64,000 nucleotides of DNA. Origin: Gordonia asplenii. Its GTDB lineage: Bacteria > Actinomycetota > Actinomycetes > Mycobacteriales > Mycobacteriaceae. A program made the position numbers and the translations under genes. Below, one piece after another: positions 43,708 through 51,662 of this stretch. Below the pieces are notes generated by a model, which made no database searches, was not told the origin of the DNA, and was given only the letters and a program-made list of their open reading frames with translations. The DNA lies in contig NZ_JABBNB010000012.1 of the NCBI RefSeq assembly GCF_012933505.1, positions 1-64,000 on the forward strand, written 5' to 3'. Every line of letters starts with the position of its first letter. The first letter of the stretch is position 1.

Positions 43708-43736
43708 TGAGGTGGGCCACAATGTGGCTCACCTCA
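43708..43736. promoter_or_regulatory. 29-bp near-perfect palindromic operator
   Basis: TGAGGTGGGCCACA is mirrored by TGTGGCTCACCTCA around A43722; only one base pair (43715/43729) breaks the symmetry. It lies 38-66 bp upstream of the aldehyde dehydrogenase start, at promoter distance, and 173 bp before the AraC gene. A site this long suggests a dimeric or tetrameric regulator. It is not followed by a T-tract and is not between gene ends, so I do not read it as a terminator. Confidence 0.7.
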
Positions 43737-43908
43737 TTTCTTCCATGCGTGGGTGGGCGCGCGCTGTACAGAATCTGAACAGTGTTGATCGCCTCGCCTG
43801 CGCGGCAAGACGGCGTCGCACCATCAGCCCCACTGGTGACGACGGATCGGTGATGGCAGTCGACGCACGTTGCTGATTCCGACGTCGCCCACCCGGCATA
43901 ATCGACTC

Positions 43909-44376
43909 ATGTCCACACGCGCGCCCGATGACGTCGTCGTGCATCTGCGACGCGCCCGCGACCATGCCGACCGACACTTCGAGGAACGGCTCACCCTCGA
44001 GCAGCTCGCGGCTGTCGCCGGGATCAGCAAGTATCACTTCCAGCGGTTGTTCACCGCGACGTATGGACTCTCACCGGCAGAGTATCTGTCGCAGCGGCGC
44101 GTCGAACGGGCTCAGGATCTGCTCCGCGCGACGAACCTCACCGTCACGGAAATCTGTGTGGCAGTGGGATTTTCGAGTCTAGGTTCGTTCAGTTCGCGGT
44201 TCCGCGACCTCGTCGGCGAGTCGCCGACGCAGTTCCGGCAACGCTACGCCGACGGTGCGCCGCGCATCCCAGGCTGCTACCTGTTCATGGCCGGACTCGC
44301 CGAACGCTACCCGCCGCGACCTCCGCAATCTGGGAGAAGCGCACCGCCCGACGCCCCTCCTACGCTTGAGCCATGA
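43909..44376 (+). CDS. AraC family regulator, short form
   Basis: A 155-residue protein that is nearly all DNA-binding domain: LEQLAAVAGISKYHFQRLF (first HTH), LSPAEYLSQRRVERAQDLL and VTEICVAVGFSSLGSFSSRFRD (second HTH). There is no sensor domain, only a ~45-residue Pro-rich tail. I chose ATG 43909; the frame is open upstream from 43870. Its end overlaps the VOC gene by four bases, so the pair is co-transcribed. It may regulate the divergent aldehyde dehydrogenase. Confidence 0.83.
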   Translation: MSTRAPDDVVVHLRRARDHADRHFEERLTLEQLAAVAGISKYHFQRLFTATYGLSPAEYLSQRRVERAQDLLRATNLTVTEICVAVGFSSLGSFSSRFRDLVGESPTQFRQRYADGAPRIPGCYLFMAGLAERYPPRPPQSGRSAPPDAPPTLEP

Positions 44377-44816
44377 TCACAAACATTTCGCTCATGTCCG
44401 TGTTCGTCAAAGATATCGACGACTCCAAGAAGTTCTACACCGAAATCCTCGGCTTCAAGGTCAAGGACGACCTCATGCTCGGCGAAGACTTCCGCTGGTG
44501 CACCGTCGTCCACCCTTCACAGCCGGAACTTCAGATTCACCTCACCACTCCCAGCAGGCCGCTCTCCGACGACCTCATCGCCGCCATGCAACGGGCCCAG
44601 AACGAGGGCGGCCTCCCCGGGCTGGGGCTCGCCGTCGACGATTGCCAAGCTACCTATGAAGAACTGTCCGCCAAGGGGGTCGAGTTCCTGCAGAAGCCCG
44701 AGCAGCGGCCCTACGGCGTCGAAGCCCTGATGCGCGACAACTCCGGCAACTGGATGGTGCTCGTCGAAGCCCGCGAATACACACCCGAAGACTTCGATGG
44801 GGCCGACTTGGGCTGA
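44373..44816 (+). CDS. VOC (glyoxalase/bleomycin-resistance fold) protein
   Basis: A 147-residue vicinal-oxygen-chelate protein. The two beta-alpha-beta-beta-beta halves start MSVFVKDIDDSKKFYTEILG and GLGLAVDDCQATYEELSAKG, and the end DNSGNWMVLVEA carries the usual metal-side Glu/His region. Function unknown; isomerase, dioxygenase or antibiotic-binding roles are possible in the fold. ATG overlaps the AraC stop (ATGA). Confidence 0.83.
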   Translation: MITNISLMSVFVKDIDDSKKFYTEILGFKVKDDLMLGEDFRWCTVVHPSQPELQIHLTTPSRPLSDDLIAAMQRAQNEGGLPGLGLAVDDCQATYEELSAKGVEFLQKPEQRPYGVEALMRDNSGNWMVLVEAREYTPEDFDGADLG

Positions 44817-44825
44817 CAGCCCGGG

Positions 44826-45278
44826 TCAGCCAGTTGTGCCCCGCGCCCGTGCGTGCGCCGTCGCCAACAATTCGCGAACGACGTCGGTGCTGTGCGCGGG
44901 ATTGATCACCGACACCCACCCGGCGCGCGCGTACGTCGGGTGGGGAACCACCTCGTCAGCCGCGGCGAATGGCTGCGCGCTTTGGGCGGCCCGACTCGGC
45001 TCGACCCCGGTGCGGCGAGCGAATTCCGCCCGCCCCACGCCGATGTTCACTCGGAACGCTCCGTCGGCGTCGAGGTCCGACGTGGGTTCACCCGGATAGG
45101 CTTTCGTCACAATCGTCGCGAAAGGCTGACTGCGGGAACGGATCTCGCCATCGGGGCAGTAGTGAAAGAAGGTGTCGCCCCACGCGATCTCCGGGACGTC
45201 GGGGTCGTCGGAGGTGGGGCGCTGCGTGAGGACGCAGCCGAGTGACTCGGTGAACGCGATGATCTCATCTACTGTCAT
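44826..45278 (-). CDS. DUF6194-like protein
   Basis: A 150-residue protein that resembles the actinobacterial DUF6194 family: N-terminal DEIIAFTESLGCVL, FFHYCPDGEI, and a C-terminal HPTYARAGWVSVINPAHSTD. Function unknown. Its ATG (45278) is separated from the divergent MerR start (45281) by two bases, so the two genes share a promoter region that must overlap their coding ends. It converges on the VOC gene. Confidence 0.68.
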   Translation of the reverse strand: MTVDEIIAFTESLGCVLTQRPTSDDPDVPEIAWGDTFFHYCPDGEIRSRSQPFATIVTKAYPGEPTSDLDADGAFRVNIGVGRAEFARRTGVEPSRAAQSAQPFAAADEVVPHPTYARAGWVSVINPAHSTDVVRELLATAHARARGTTG

Positions 45279-45280
45279 GG

Positions 45281-46045
45281 GTGAACTATGACATTGAAGT
45301 CCTCGTGGAGGGTTTAGCGACGATTACCGCAGGTGACGATGCGCAATCCCGACAATCGGTCCTCAGTACGAGTGAGGTGGCCGCCCACGCGGGCTGTTCG
45401 GTGCAGCACGTCCGTGACCTCGAAGCACGTGGTGTTCTGCCGCCGGTGAGACGGGCCGCCAACAACTATCGTCGCTACGACCGCACGCATGTGCTCAGCG
45501 TCCGCGCGTACCGTGGCTTCGCTGCGGGCGCGGGCTTCGGCACCGCGCGAGCGATCCTGCAGTCGATTCACGGCGGGGACGTCGCGGCGGCGCTCGCTAT
45601 GCTCGACGCCGCTCATGCCGACGTCCACGCGGAGCGGGACAGGATTCTGCGTGCGCAGAGCGCGGCGGATTCGATTGCGGCAGAACCGATTATCGAGCCG
45701 TCACCGGATGATTCGATGACCATCGGGGAGCTCTCGCGGGCATTGGGACTGCCGACGTCGACGCTGCGCTTCTGGGAGAGTCAGCGACTGATCGACGCCG
45801 ACCGGTCCGATGGCGCGCGGGTGTTCGGTCCCGCGCAGATTCGTGACGTCCGCATCGTCGCACAGCTGCGGGCTGCGGGATACGGCATAGGACTGCTACG
45901 AGAACTGTTGCCGCAGTTGACTTCTGGATCCTCGAATGAACTCGGTGAGATCCTCGATCGGCGGCGTCGGTGCGTGGATGCGCGGTCGCAGGCGCTGGTC
46001 GCCGGCGCGGCGTCTCTACACGCGTTGATCGCCGGCGTCGAGTGA
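45281..46045 (+). CDS. Regulator with two MerR-type DNA-binding domains
   Basis: A 254-residue protein with two MerR-like winged-helix units. The first (about 28-85) reads STSEVAAHAGCSVQHVRDLE ... RRYDRTHVLSVRAYRG; the second (about 146-205) reads TIGELSRALGLPTSTLRFWE ... FGPAQIRDVRIVAQLRAAG. Most MerR proteins have one such unit and dimerise. No effector domain with metal-binding Cys is seen. The GTG start lacks a Shine-Dalgarno and may be leaderless; GTG 45305 is an alternative. Divergent from the DUF6194-like gene. Confidence 0.78.
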   Translation: MNYDIEVLVEGLATITAGDDAQSRQSVLSTSEVAAHAGCSVQHVRDLEARGVLPPVRRAANNYRRYDRTHVLSVRAYRGFAAGAGFGTARAILQSIHGGDVAAALAMLDAAHADVHAERDRILRAQSAADSIAAEPIIEPSPDDSMTIGELSRALGLPTSTLRFWESQRLIDADRSDGARVFGPAQIRDVRIVAQLRAAGYGIGLLRELLPQLTSGSSNELGEILDRRRRCVDARSQALVAGAASLHALIAGVE

Positions 46046-46940
46046 TAGGAGCGGGTGGGTTGGTCTTTTCGGGTCGCGGTGCCCCTCGTTACACCGAAGG
46101 CACTCGGGGAGCGGGGGGAAGCGTTCGTCGTGCGTCGTTTCGGCGCTCGGGGAGCGGGGGGGTGGGTTGGTTCGTTCGGGTCGCCGTGCCCCTCGTTACA
46201 CCGAAGCTCGTTCCTCGCTTCGGCACTCGGGGAGCGGGGGAGGCGTTCGTCGTGCGTCGTTTCGGCGCTCGGGAGCGGGGGAAGCGCTTTTCGTGCGTCG
46301 CTTCGGCGCTCGGGGAGCGGGGGAAGCGCTTTTCGTTCCTCGCTTCGGTACTCGGGGAGCGGGGGGAGCGTTCGTCGTGCGTCGTTCGGCGCTCGGGGAG
46401 CGGGGGGGTGGGTTGGTTCGTTTGGGTCGCCGTGCCCCTGTAAGGAAGATGCCATGTCTGTAAGGAAGATGCCATGTCTCCGCAGTTCAGAGGTTTGACT
46501 GGACATGGCATCTTGCATTATCGCGTCCACCAGCGAAGCGGTGTCGAGGCTCGTTACACCGAAGCTCGTTCCTCGCTTCGGTACTCGGGGAGCGGGGGGA
46601 AGCGTTCGTCGTGCGCCGTTTCGGCACTCGGGAGCGGGGGTTGGGTTGGTTCGTTCGGGTCGCCGTGCCCCTCGTTACACCGAAGCTCGTTCCTCGCTTC
46701 GGCACTCGGGGAGCGGGGGAAGCGTTCGTCGTGCGTCGTTTCGGCGCTCGGGGAGCGGGGGAGGCGCTTTTCGTTCCTCGTTTCGGCGCTCGGGGAGCGG
46801 GGGAGGCGCTTTTCGTTCCTCGCTTCGGTACTCGGGGAGCGGGGGGAGCGTTCGTCGTTTCTCGCTTCGGTACTCGGGGAGCGGGGGAGCGCTTTTCGTT
46901 TCTCGCTTCGGTACTCGGGGAGCGGGGGAAGCTCGGGCAG
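46046..46940. repeat. Second cluster of the hairpin-core intergenic element
   Basis: Nearly 900 bp without a credible gene. Full cores (CCGAAGCTCGTTCCTCGCTTCGG or one-base variants) lie at 46201-46223, 46559-46581 and 46680-46702, and many half units (GCGTCGTTTCGGCGCTCGGG, CCTCGCTTCGGTACTCGGGG) recur every 40-60 bp, with GAGCGGGGGAAGCG-type joints. GGTGGGTTGGTTCG and GGGTCGCCGTGCCCCTCGTT precede the full cores. A deleted core lies at about 46083-46105. The same element occurs at 97-119 and 784-1748. Confidence 0.8.
46439..46514. repeat. 20-bp direct repeat plus 13-bp inverted repeat
   Basis: TGTAAGGAAGATGCCATGTC occurs twice in tandem at 46439-46458 and 46459-46478. AAGATGCCATGTC of the second copy (46466-46478) is mirrored exactly by GACATGGCATCTT at 46502-46514, giving a 13-bp stem with a 23-nt loop. 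It is embedded in the hairpin-element cluster but unlike it in sequence and lower in GC. Confidence 0.8.
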
Positions 46941-46946
46941 CATTTG

Positions 46947-48575
46947 CTAGCTGCGGATACCCAGGGCCCTGATCCGGGCGTATAGCGTGGTGCGACTGAC
47001 TCCGAGGGCCTTCGCGGCGTGCACCTTGTTGTGGTTCGCGGCGTCGAGCGCGTCTATGATCGCCTGCCGCTCGGCCTGCTCGCGCCCGGTGAGTCGCGAC
47101 GCGCGGGTGACGGTGCGGTACTGCGCGGGCAGGTCGTCGACGTCGACGTGGCGGGCCGCGCGACCCAGGGTCGACGTCGCGGCGTGGTCGACGACGACCC
47201 GCAGCTCGCTGAGGTTGCCCGGCCACTCCGCCGACACCAGGGCGTCGGCGGCCTCGGTGGACAGGTCGAGGCGATCGTCGATGCCGGTCAACATCTGCTG
47301 GGCCAACGACACGATTTCGCCGGACCGCTGTCGAAGCGGCGGATGGTCGATCCGGGTGCGGCACACCGACATCAGTGCCGTCACGGTCGGCCGCGCGGTG
47401 GTGGGCGGTCCGGTCACGACGACGATCGGCGGACCGCTGCGCGCGGGCTGGGTGATCACCTTGTGCAGCAACTGAATCGAGCGGTCGTCGAGCATGTCGG
47501 CGTCGTCGACGACGAGGGGCTGGCCGAGTTCACGGGCCGCGGAGACCACCGCCGGGATGTCGATCCGTCTGCCGGTGATGAGACTCCCGGCGACATCGAC
47601 GTAGAGGTGGTCGGTTCCGGTGTGCGCCAACGCCGTTGCCGACCGGCCGGTACCGGATTCACCGGTGATCGCTGTCGAATCGACCGAGGCGGGCGTCGTG
47701 GGGCCGATCGTCGTCGACGAGAATGTCAGTGGCGCGGGCGATTCCACCGGCCGTAGCCGGAAGAGCGCGGCGTCGCGCACGCCGGGAACGCGCTCGATGA
47801 CCACTTCGGCGGTGCTGCCGGTGCTCAGGGTCAGCACGATGCGATCCGACGTCGTGGGCGCCTCCGCCGCGAGCATCCGCAGCGTCCCGAAGTCGGCGGG
47901 GCTGAGTAGTTGCGCGGCAAGGGAATTGGTGAGCTGCAGGTCGTCGCCGATCGCCGCGACGGCGATGTCGCGGCGCGGTGCCGCCCGGCCGAACGCGTCG
48001 ATCAGGGCGCGTTGCTCCGCGCGGGAACGGTCGAGCAGCCGGTCCTGGATATCGGTGACCAGGCCGTTGATGAACGGCGCCGACAACGGGTTGGACCGCG
48101 GGCTGACTTCCGTCATGCAGATGGTGCCGACGAGTCGTCGGGTCGCCGGGTGCACGATCGGCTGACCGAAACAACTGAGGTTCTTGAACTGCTCCAGATA
48201 ATGCTCAGCACCGTTGATGGTGATGCCGTCACGGGTCTCGGTCGGCGTGCCGAGCGCGGTGGTGCCCATCACCTCCTCGGCGAACATGGCGCCGGTCGTC
48301 GCGCCCAACCCGTCGAGGGCACGCTCGACGGCGATGCCGGACACGACCCGCGACACCAGCTGGCAATCGTGGTCGACGAGCAGAAGTGCGGTCGCGGTGT
48401 CGGCGAGTTCGTCGCCCGCCTTGCGCAGGATGGGCCGGGCGGCGTCGAGCAACGGATCGGCCGAGGCGATGTCGGCGATCACCGGCGTCGGCCGGGCGTC
48501 GGGCGACAGACCCCACATCTCCGATCGTCGCCATGACGCGGCGATTACCGTCCGTCGGGGCATTGCTTCGGACAC
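46947..48575 (-). CDS. Fis-type regulator with GAF and degenerate AAA+ domain
   Basis: A 542-residue regulator of the acetoin/glycerol (AcoR-like) type. The N-terminal ~300 residues hold a GAF-like sensor (DHDCQLVSRVVSGIAV, EEVMGTTALGTPTE, PIVHPATRRLVGTICMTEV). The AAA+ part is reduced: the P-loop reads GESGTGRSATAL, with Arg for Lys, and no GAFTGA loop is present. The C-terminal Fis helix-turn-helix is NKVHAAKALGVSRTTLYAR. Actinobacteria lack sigma-54, so it should act on ordinary promoters. I chose GTG 48575 with GGAGG upstream; ATG 48563 is possible. Confidence 0.83.
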   Translation of the reverse strand: MSEAMPRRTVIAASWRRSEMWGLSPDARPTPVIADIASADPLLDAARPILRKAGDELADTATALLLVDHDCQLVSRVVSGIAVERALDGLGATTGAMFAEEVMGTTALGTPTETRDGITINGAEHYLEQFKNLSCFGQPIVHPATRRLVGTICMTEVSPRSNPLSAPFINGLVTDIQDRLLDRSRAEQRALIDAFGRAAPRRDIAVAAIGDDLQLTNSLAAQLLSPADFGTLRMLAAEAPTTSDRIVLTLSTGSTAEVVIERVPGVRDAALFRLRPVESPAPLTFSSTTIGPTTPASVDSTAITGESGTGRSATALAHTGTDHLYVDVAGSLITGRRIDIPAVVSAARELGQPLVVDDADMLDDRSIQLLHKVITQPARSGPPIVVVTGPPTTARPTVTALMSVCRTRIDHPPLRQRSGEIVSLAQQMLTGIDDRLDLSTEAADALVSAEWPGNLSELRVVVDHAATSTLGRAARHVDVDDLPAQYRTVTRASRLTGREQAERQAIIDALDAANHNKVHAAKALGVSRTTLYARIRALGIRS

Positions 48576-48606
48576 CCAACCACCTCCACCTACACTGTGG
48601 CATAGG

Positions 48607-49869
48607 TCACCGCGCAGCAGCGAGGCCGTCCTCCAGATACCGCGGCTTGCATGCGACGTACGCGCCGCCGACGAGCACACAGGTAGTGGCCAGCAGGAAT
48701 GCGAACGGTGCGGTCCAGCCGCCGGTCCAGGTGTGCAGAAGTCCGAAGAACACCGGTCCGGCGCACGCGAAAAGGTAACCGACGCCCTGCGTGAAACCCG
48801 ACAGGGACGCCGATCCGGCGGAGGTTCGGGTACGCAGGTTGATCAGGGTCAACGCCATCGGAAACGTCGTCGGGCCCAAGCCGAGCAGTCCGACCCACAG
48901 TACGGTCCCGTGCATCGGTGCCCACAGCAGTCCGGCGAACCCGATGAGCAGACAGGTCACGAAGGCCAGCACCCAACCGAATGGATTGGCCCAGCGCGCC
49001 GTCAGCGTCGGCGCGAACAGCGTCGCGATGAAGCCGGTCGCCGAGAACAGCGCGACCATGGTGCCGCCGGTGGCCTCCGACGCTCCGGCGTCGGTCAGGA
49101 TCCGCGGGATCCACGCGAACATCGAATACGTGGCCAGCGAGGTCATGCCGAACATCAGCGACATGCCCCACGCCAGCGGCGATCGCCAGACCGGCAGCGC
49201 GGGCTCGGTGGCCTCCGCCGTGTGATCGGCGACGTCGTGGCCGCGTCGAGCGCGAACCACCCACACCCATGGCATCAGCGCCAGCAGCGGCACGATCGCC
49301 CACACCGCCAGCGACGTCCGCCATCCGTGGGCGTCGGCGAGCGGGACCGTGACGGCCGCGGGAATGGCCGTACCGAGCTGCACACACGTGATGTAGGCGG
49401 TGCTCAGCATTGCCACACGGTCACCGAAATAGCGTTTGACCAGCGGCGGGATGATGATGTTTCCGATACCCATGCCGGCCAGCGCGAGCCCGGACAGCGC
49501 CAGCAGCGCCCAGGTGCTCGACACCGCCGAGCGGGCGCCGATGCCCAGGATGGTCGCGACTACGGCAACCAGCGTCAACCGTTCCAGACCGAAGCGGCGG
49601 CCCAACGCGGGGGAGACGATACCGGCCAGGCCGAACATCGCGGTGGGCATCATGCCGAACACGCCGATCATCGCGTCGCCGAAGCCGATCTCGCCCGAGA
49701 TACGCGTCATCAACGGCGTCATCGAGGTGACCGCGGTACGCAGGCTGAGCGAGAAAATCAGAATGGCGATGAGTACGACCGCCCGGCCCGCGAACAGCGA
49801 ACGCGTCGTCGTGACGTCCGACGTCGGCGCAGTGGCGGTGGACATCGTTTCTTTAGTCGCCGTAACCAT
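48607..49869 (-). CDS. MFS transporter, CynX/NimT-like
   Basis: A 420-residue major facilitator with about 12 helices. LFAGRAVVLIAILIFSLSLR is helix 1, AMFGLAGIVSPALGRRFGLE the loop 2-3 motif region, and a polar loop (ARRGHDVADHTAEATEPAL) separates the two six-helix halves. The wording LRTAVTSMTPLMTRI and LGLGPTTFPMALTLINLRT fit the CynX/NimT branch, which exports or imports small anions or nitroimidazole-like compounds. ATG 49869 has no Shine-Dalgarno; ATG 49845 is an alternative. Divergent from the GntR gene 53 bp away. Confidence 0.82.
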   Translation of the reverse strand: MVTATKETMSTATAPTSDVTTTRSLFAGRAVVLIAILIFSLSLRTAVTSMTPLMTRISGEIGFGDAMIGVFGMMPTAMFGLAGIVSPALGRRFGLERLTLVAVVATILGIGARSAVSSTWALLALSGLALAGMGIGNIIIPPLVKRYFGDRVAMLSTAYITCVQLGTAIPAAVTVPLADAHGWRTSLAVWAIVPLLALMPWVWVVRARRGHDVADHTAEATEPALPVWRSPLAWGMSLMFGMTSLATYSMFAWIPRILTDAGASEATGGTMVALFSATGFIATLFAPTLTARWANPFGWVLAFVTCLLIGFAGLLWAPMHGTVLWVGLLGLGPTTFPMALTLINLRTRTSAGSASLSGFTQGVGYLFACAGPVFFGLLHTWTGGWTAPFAFLLATTCVLVGGAYVACKPRYLEDGLAAAR

Positions 49870-49922
49870 TGATAAATCGTAGGATGAATGGCTGTATGGG
49901 CGCAACGTGATTAACTGCATAG

Positions 49923-50612
49923 GTGCAGACGGTGAAGAAACAGAGCCTCATTGCGCAGGTCACCGACCAGTTGCGCGCCGAGATCGCGGCGGGCCGCTGG
50001 AGCGTCGGCGACCGGATTCCGACCGAACCCGAACTCTGTGAGATGACCGGAACCGCCCGCAACACCGTCCGCGAGGCGGTTCAGTCGCTGGTGCACGCCG
50101 GACTGCTGGAACGACGCCAGGGGTCGGGGACCTACGTCATCGCGACCGACGAACAGGAAGTGCTGCTCGGTGAGTACTTCAGCGCGGCCCGGCGCCGCGA
50201 CCTGATGGAGCTGCGCGAGGCGCTCGACGTCACCGCGGCGGTGCTGGCCGCCCGACGCCGCGACGACGCCGACGTCGCCTCTCTGCGTGAACTGCTGGAC
50301 CGTCGCAATCGGCTGTGGCGGCGCGAGGGCGTCGACGATCCCGCCGAGCGCTCCGAACTGATCTCCGCCGACCTCGCGGTGCATCGTGCGATCGTCGTCG
50401 CCAGTCACAACCAGGTGTACCTCGCGTTCTACGACTCGCTGTTACCCGCGCTGCGCGCCTTCGTCGACGAGAGCGGCGTCGGGCCCGACGGTTCGTACGA
50501 GGCGGGCCACACCGATCTCGTATCAGCGGTGATCGCGGGCGACGACGCCGCGGCGGGCGAGGCCGCGCGCCGGTTGCTCCGGTGTCTCGCAGCGCACCCG
50601 GCCGCCGGGTAG
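49923..50612 (+). CDS. GntR family regulator, FadR/FCD subfamily
   Basis: A 229-residue regulator. The winged helix is RIPTEPELCEMTGTARNTVREAV (split here; about residues 35-57) and GLLERRQGSGTYV the wing; the all-helical FCD ligand domain follows with LMELREALDVTAAVLAARR, DLAVHRAIVVASHN and the His of GHTDLVSAV. It likely controls the divergent MFS gene; CTGCA-n4-TGCAG at 49915-49928 overlaps its own start. GTG 49923 or GTG 49932 may be the start; neither has a clear Shine-Dalgarno. Confidence 0.85.
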   Translation: MQTVKKQSLIAQVTDQLRAEIAAGRWSVGDRIPTEPELCEMTGTARNTVREAVQSLVHAGLLERRQGSGTYVIATDEQEVLLGEYFSAARRRDLMELREALDVTAAVLAARRRDDADVASLRELLDRRNRLWRREGVDDPAERSELISADLAVHRAIVVASHNQVYLAFYDSLLPALRAFVDESGVGPDGSYEAGHTDLVSAVIAGDDAAAGEAARRLLRCLAAHPAAG

Positions 50613-50641
50613 CGGCGTCGTCGGCGACTACGGTTGTCGCC

Positions 50642-51535
50642 ATGCGCATCGCCACCTGGAACGTGAATTCGGTGACGCCGCGGGTGCCCCGGCTGCTCCC
50701 CTGGCTCGACCAACGACAGCCCGACGTCGTGTGTCTGCAGGAGACCAAACTGTCCGCCGAAGCCTTCGGTGAACTACTCGGTGACGAATTGGCTTCGCGC
50801 GGTTACGAATTCGCGCACAACGGGCAGGGTCAGTGGAACGGCGTCGCGCTGCTGAGCAAGGTCGGGCTCGACGATGTGCGGCACGGACTGCTCGACGGCC
50901 CCGGCTACCCGCAGGCCGACGGCCCGCAGGAGGCGCGAGCGATCTCCGCGCTGTGCGGCAGCGGCGACGAGCAGGTGCGCGTCTATTCGATATATGTGCC
51001 GAACGGTCGGGAAGTGGAGTCCGACCACTATCACTACAAGCTCGCGTGGCTGGCGAAGTTGCGCGCCGACGTCGAACCGCACGTGGCGACGTCGCTGATC
51101 TGCGGCGACGTCAACATCGCGCCGACCGACGCCGACGTCTTCGACCCGGCGTCGTATGTGGGGCACACGCACGTGACCGCGCCCGAGCGCGAGGCGCTCG
51201 GCGCCATCGAGGCGCAGGGCATGGCCGACGTCGTGCGCAGGCGCTGGCCTGACCAGCGCGTCTTCAGCTACTGGGATTACCGCGCGGGCATGTTCCACAA
51301 AGACCTCGGGATGCGGATCGACCTGATTCTCGCGGGGGAGTCGGTGACACCGCGCGTTCGGGCGGCGTGGGTCGACCGGCAGTCGCGCAAGGGAACCAAG
51401 CCCAGTGATCATGCCGCCGTGGTCGTCGACCTCGACGTCGCACCCGACGGCGACGTCGGGCCGATGGTGCCTCCGCCGTCGAACCCGGCCCGACGTGGCG
51501 CAGGCAAGGTGAAGCTGCCACAGGCCGCGGACTGA
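50642..51535 (+). CDS. xthA: Exodeoxyribonuclease III (AP endonuclease)
   Basis: A 297-residue ExoIII-type nuclease. IATWNVNSVTPRVPRLL starts the fold, LQETKL holds the metal-binding Glu, YSIYVPNGREV and LICGDVNIAPTD carry catalytic Asp/Asn, and the final KPSDHAAVVVDL holds the catalytic Asp-His pair. It should cleave at abasic sites and degrade duplex DNA 3' to 5'. The C-terminal ~35 residues (PMVPPPSNPARRGAGK) are an extra, basic, disordered tail. ATG 50642 is the natural start, 29 bp after the GntR gene. Confidence 0.92.
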   Translation: MRIATWNVNSVTPRVPRLLPWLDQRQPDVVCLQETKLSAEAFGELLGDELASRGYEFAHNGQGQWNGVALLSKVGLDDVRHGLLDGPGYPQADGPQEARAISALCGSGDEQVRVYSIYVPNGREVESDHYHYKLAWLAKLRADVEPHVATSLICGDVNIAPTDADVFDPASYVGHTHVTAPEREALGAIEAQGMADVVRRRWPDQRVFSYWDYRAGMFHKDLGMRIDLILAGESVTPRVRAAWVDRQSRKGTKPSDHAAVVVDLDVAPDGDVGPMVPPPSNPARRGAGKVKLPQAAD

Positions 51536-51662
51536 GTCCGGTGGCGGTGCGCCAATCGGAGTCGATTGCGGCCCGCTGTCTCGTTTGCGTAATTTCTCGA
51601 TCCTCATTGTGTTCGAATCGAACTGACAACGCAGAACCGCTGCGGTGTCGGAGGGAGGAATC

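Noticed and set aside
46055..46985. Open frames of 98-158 codons on both strands
   Set aside because: Same repeat element; frames are open because the unit lacks stops.
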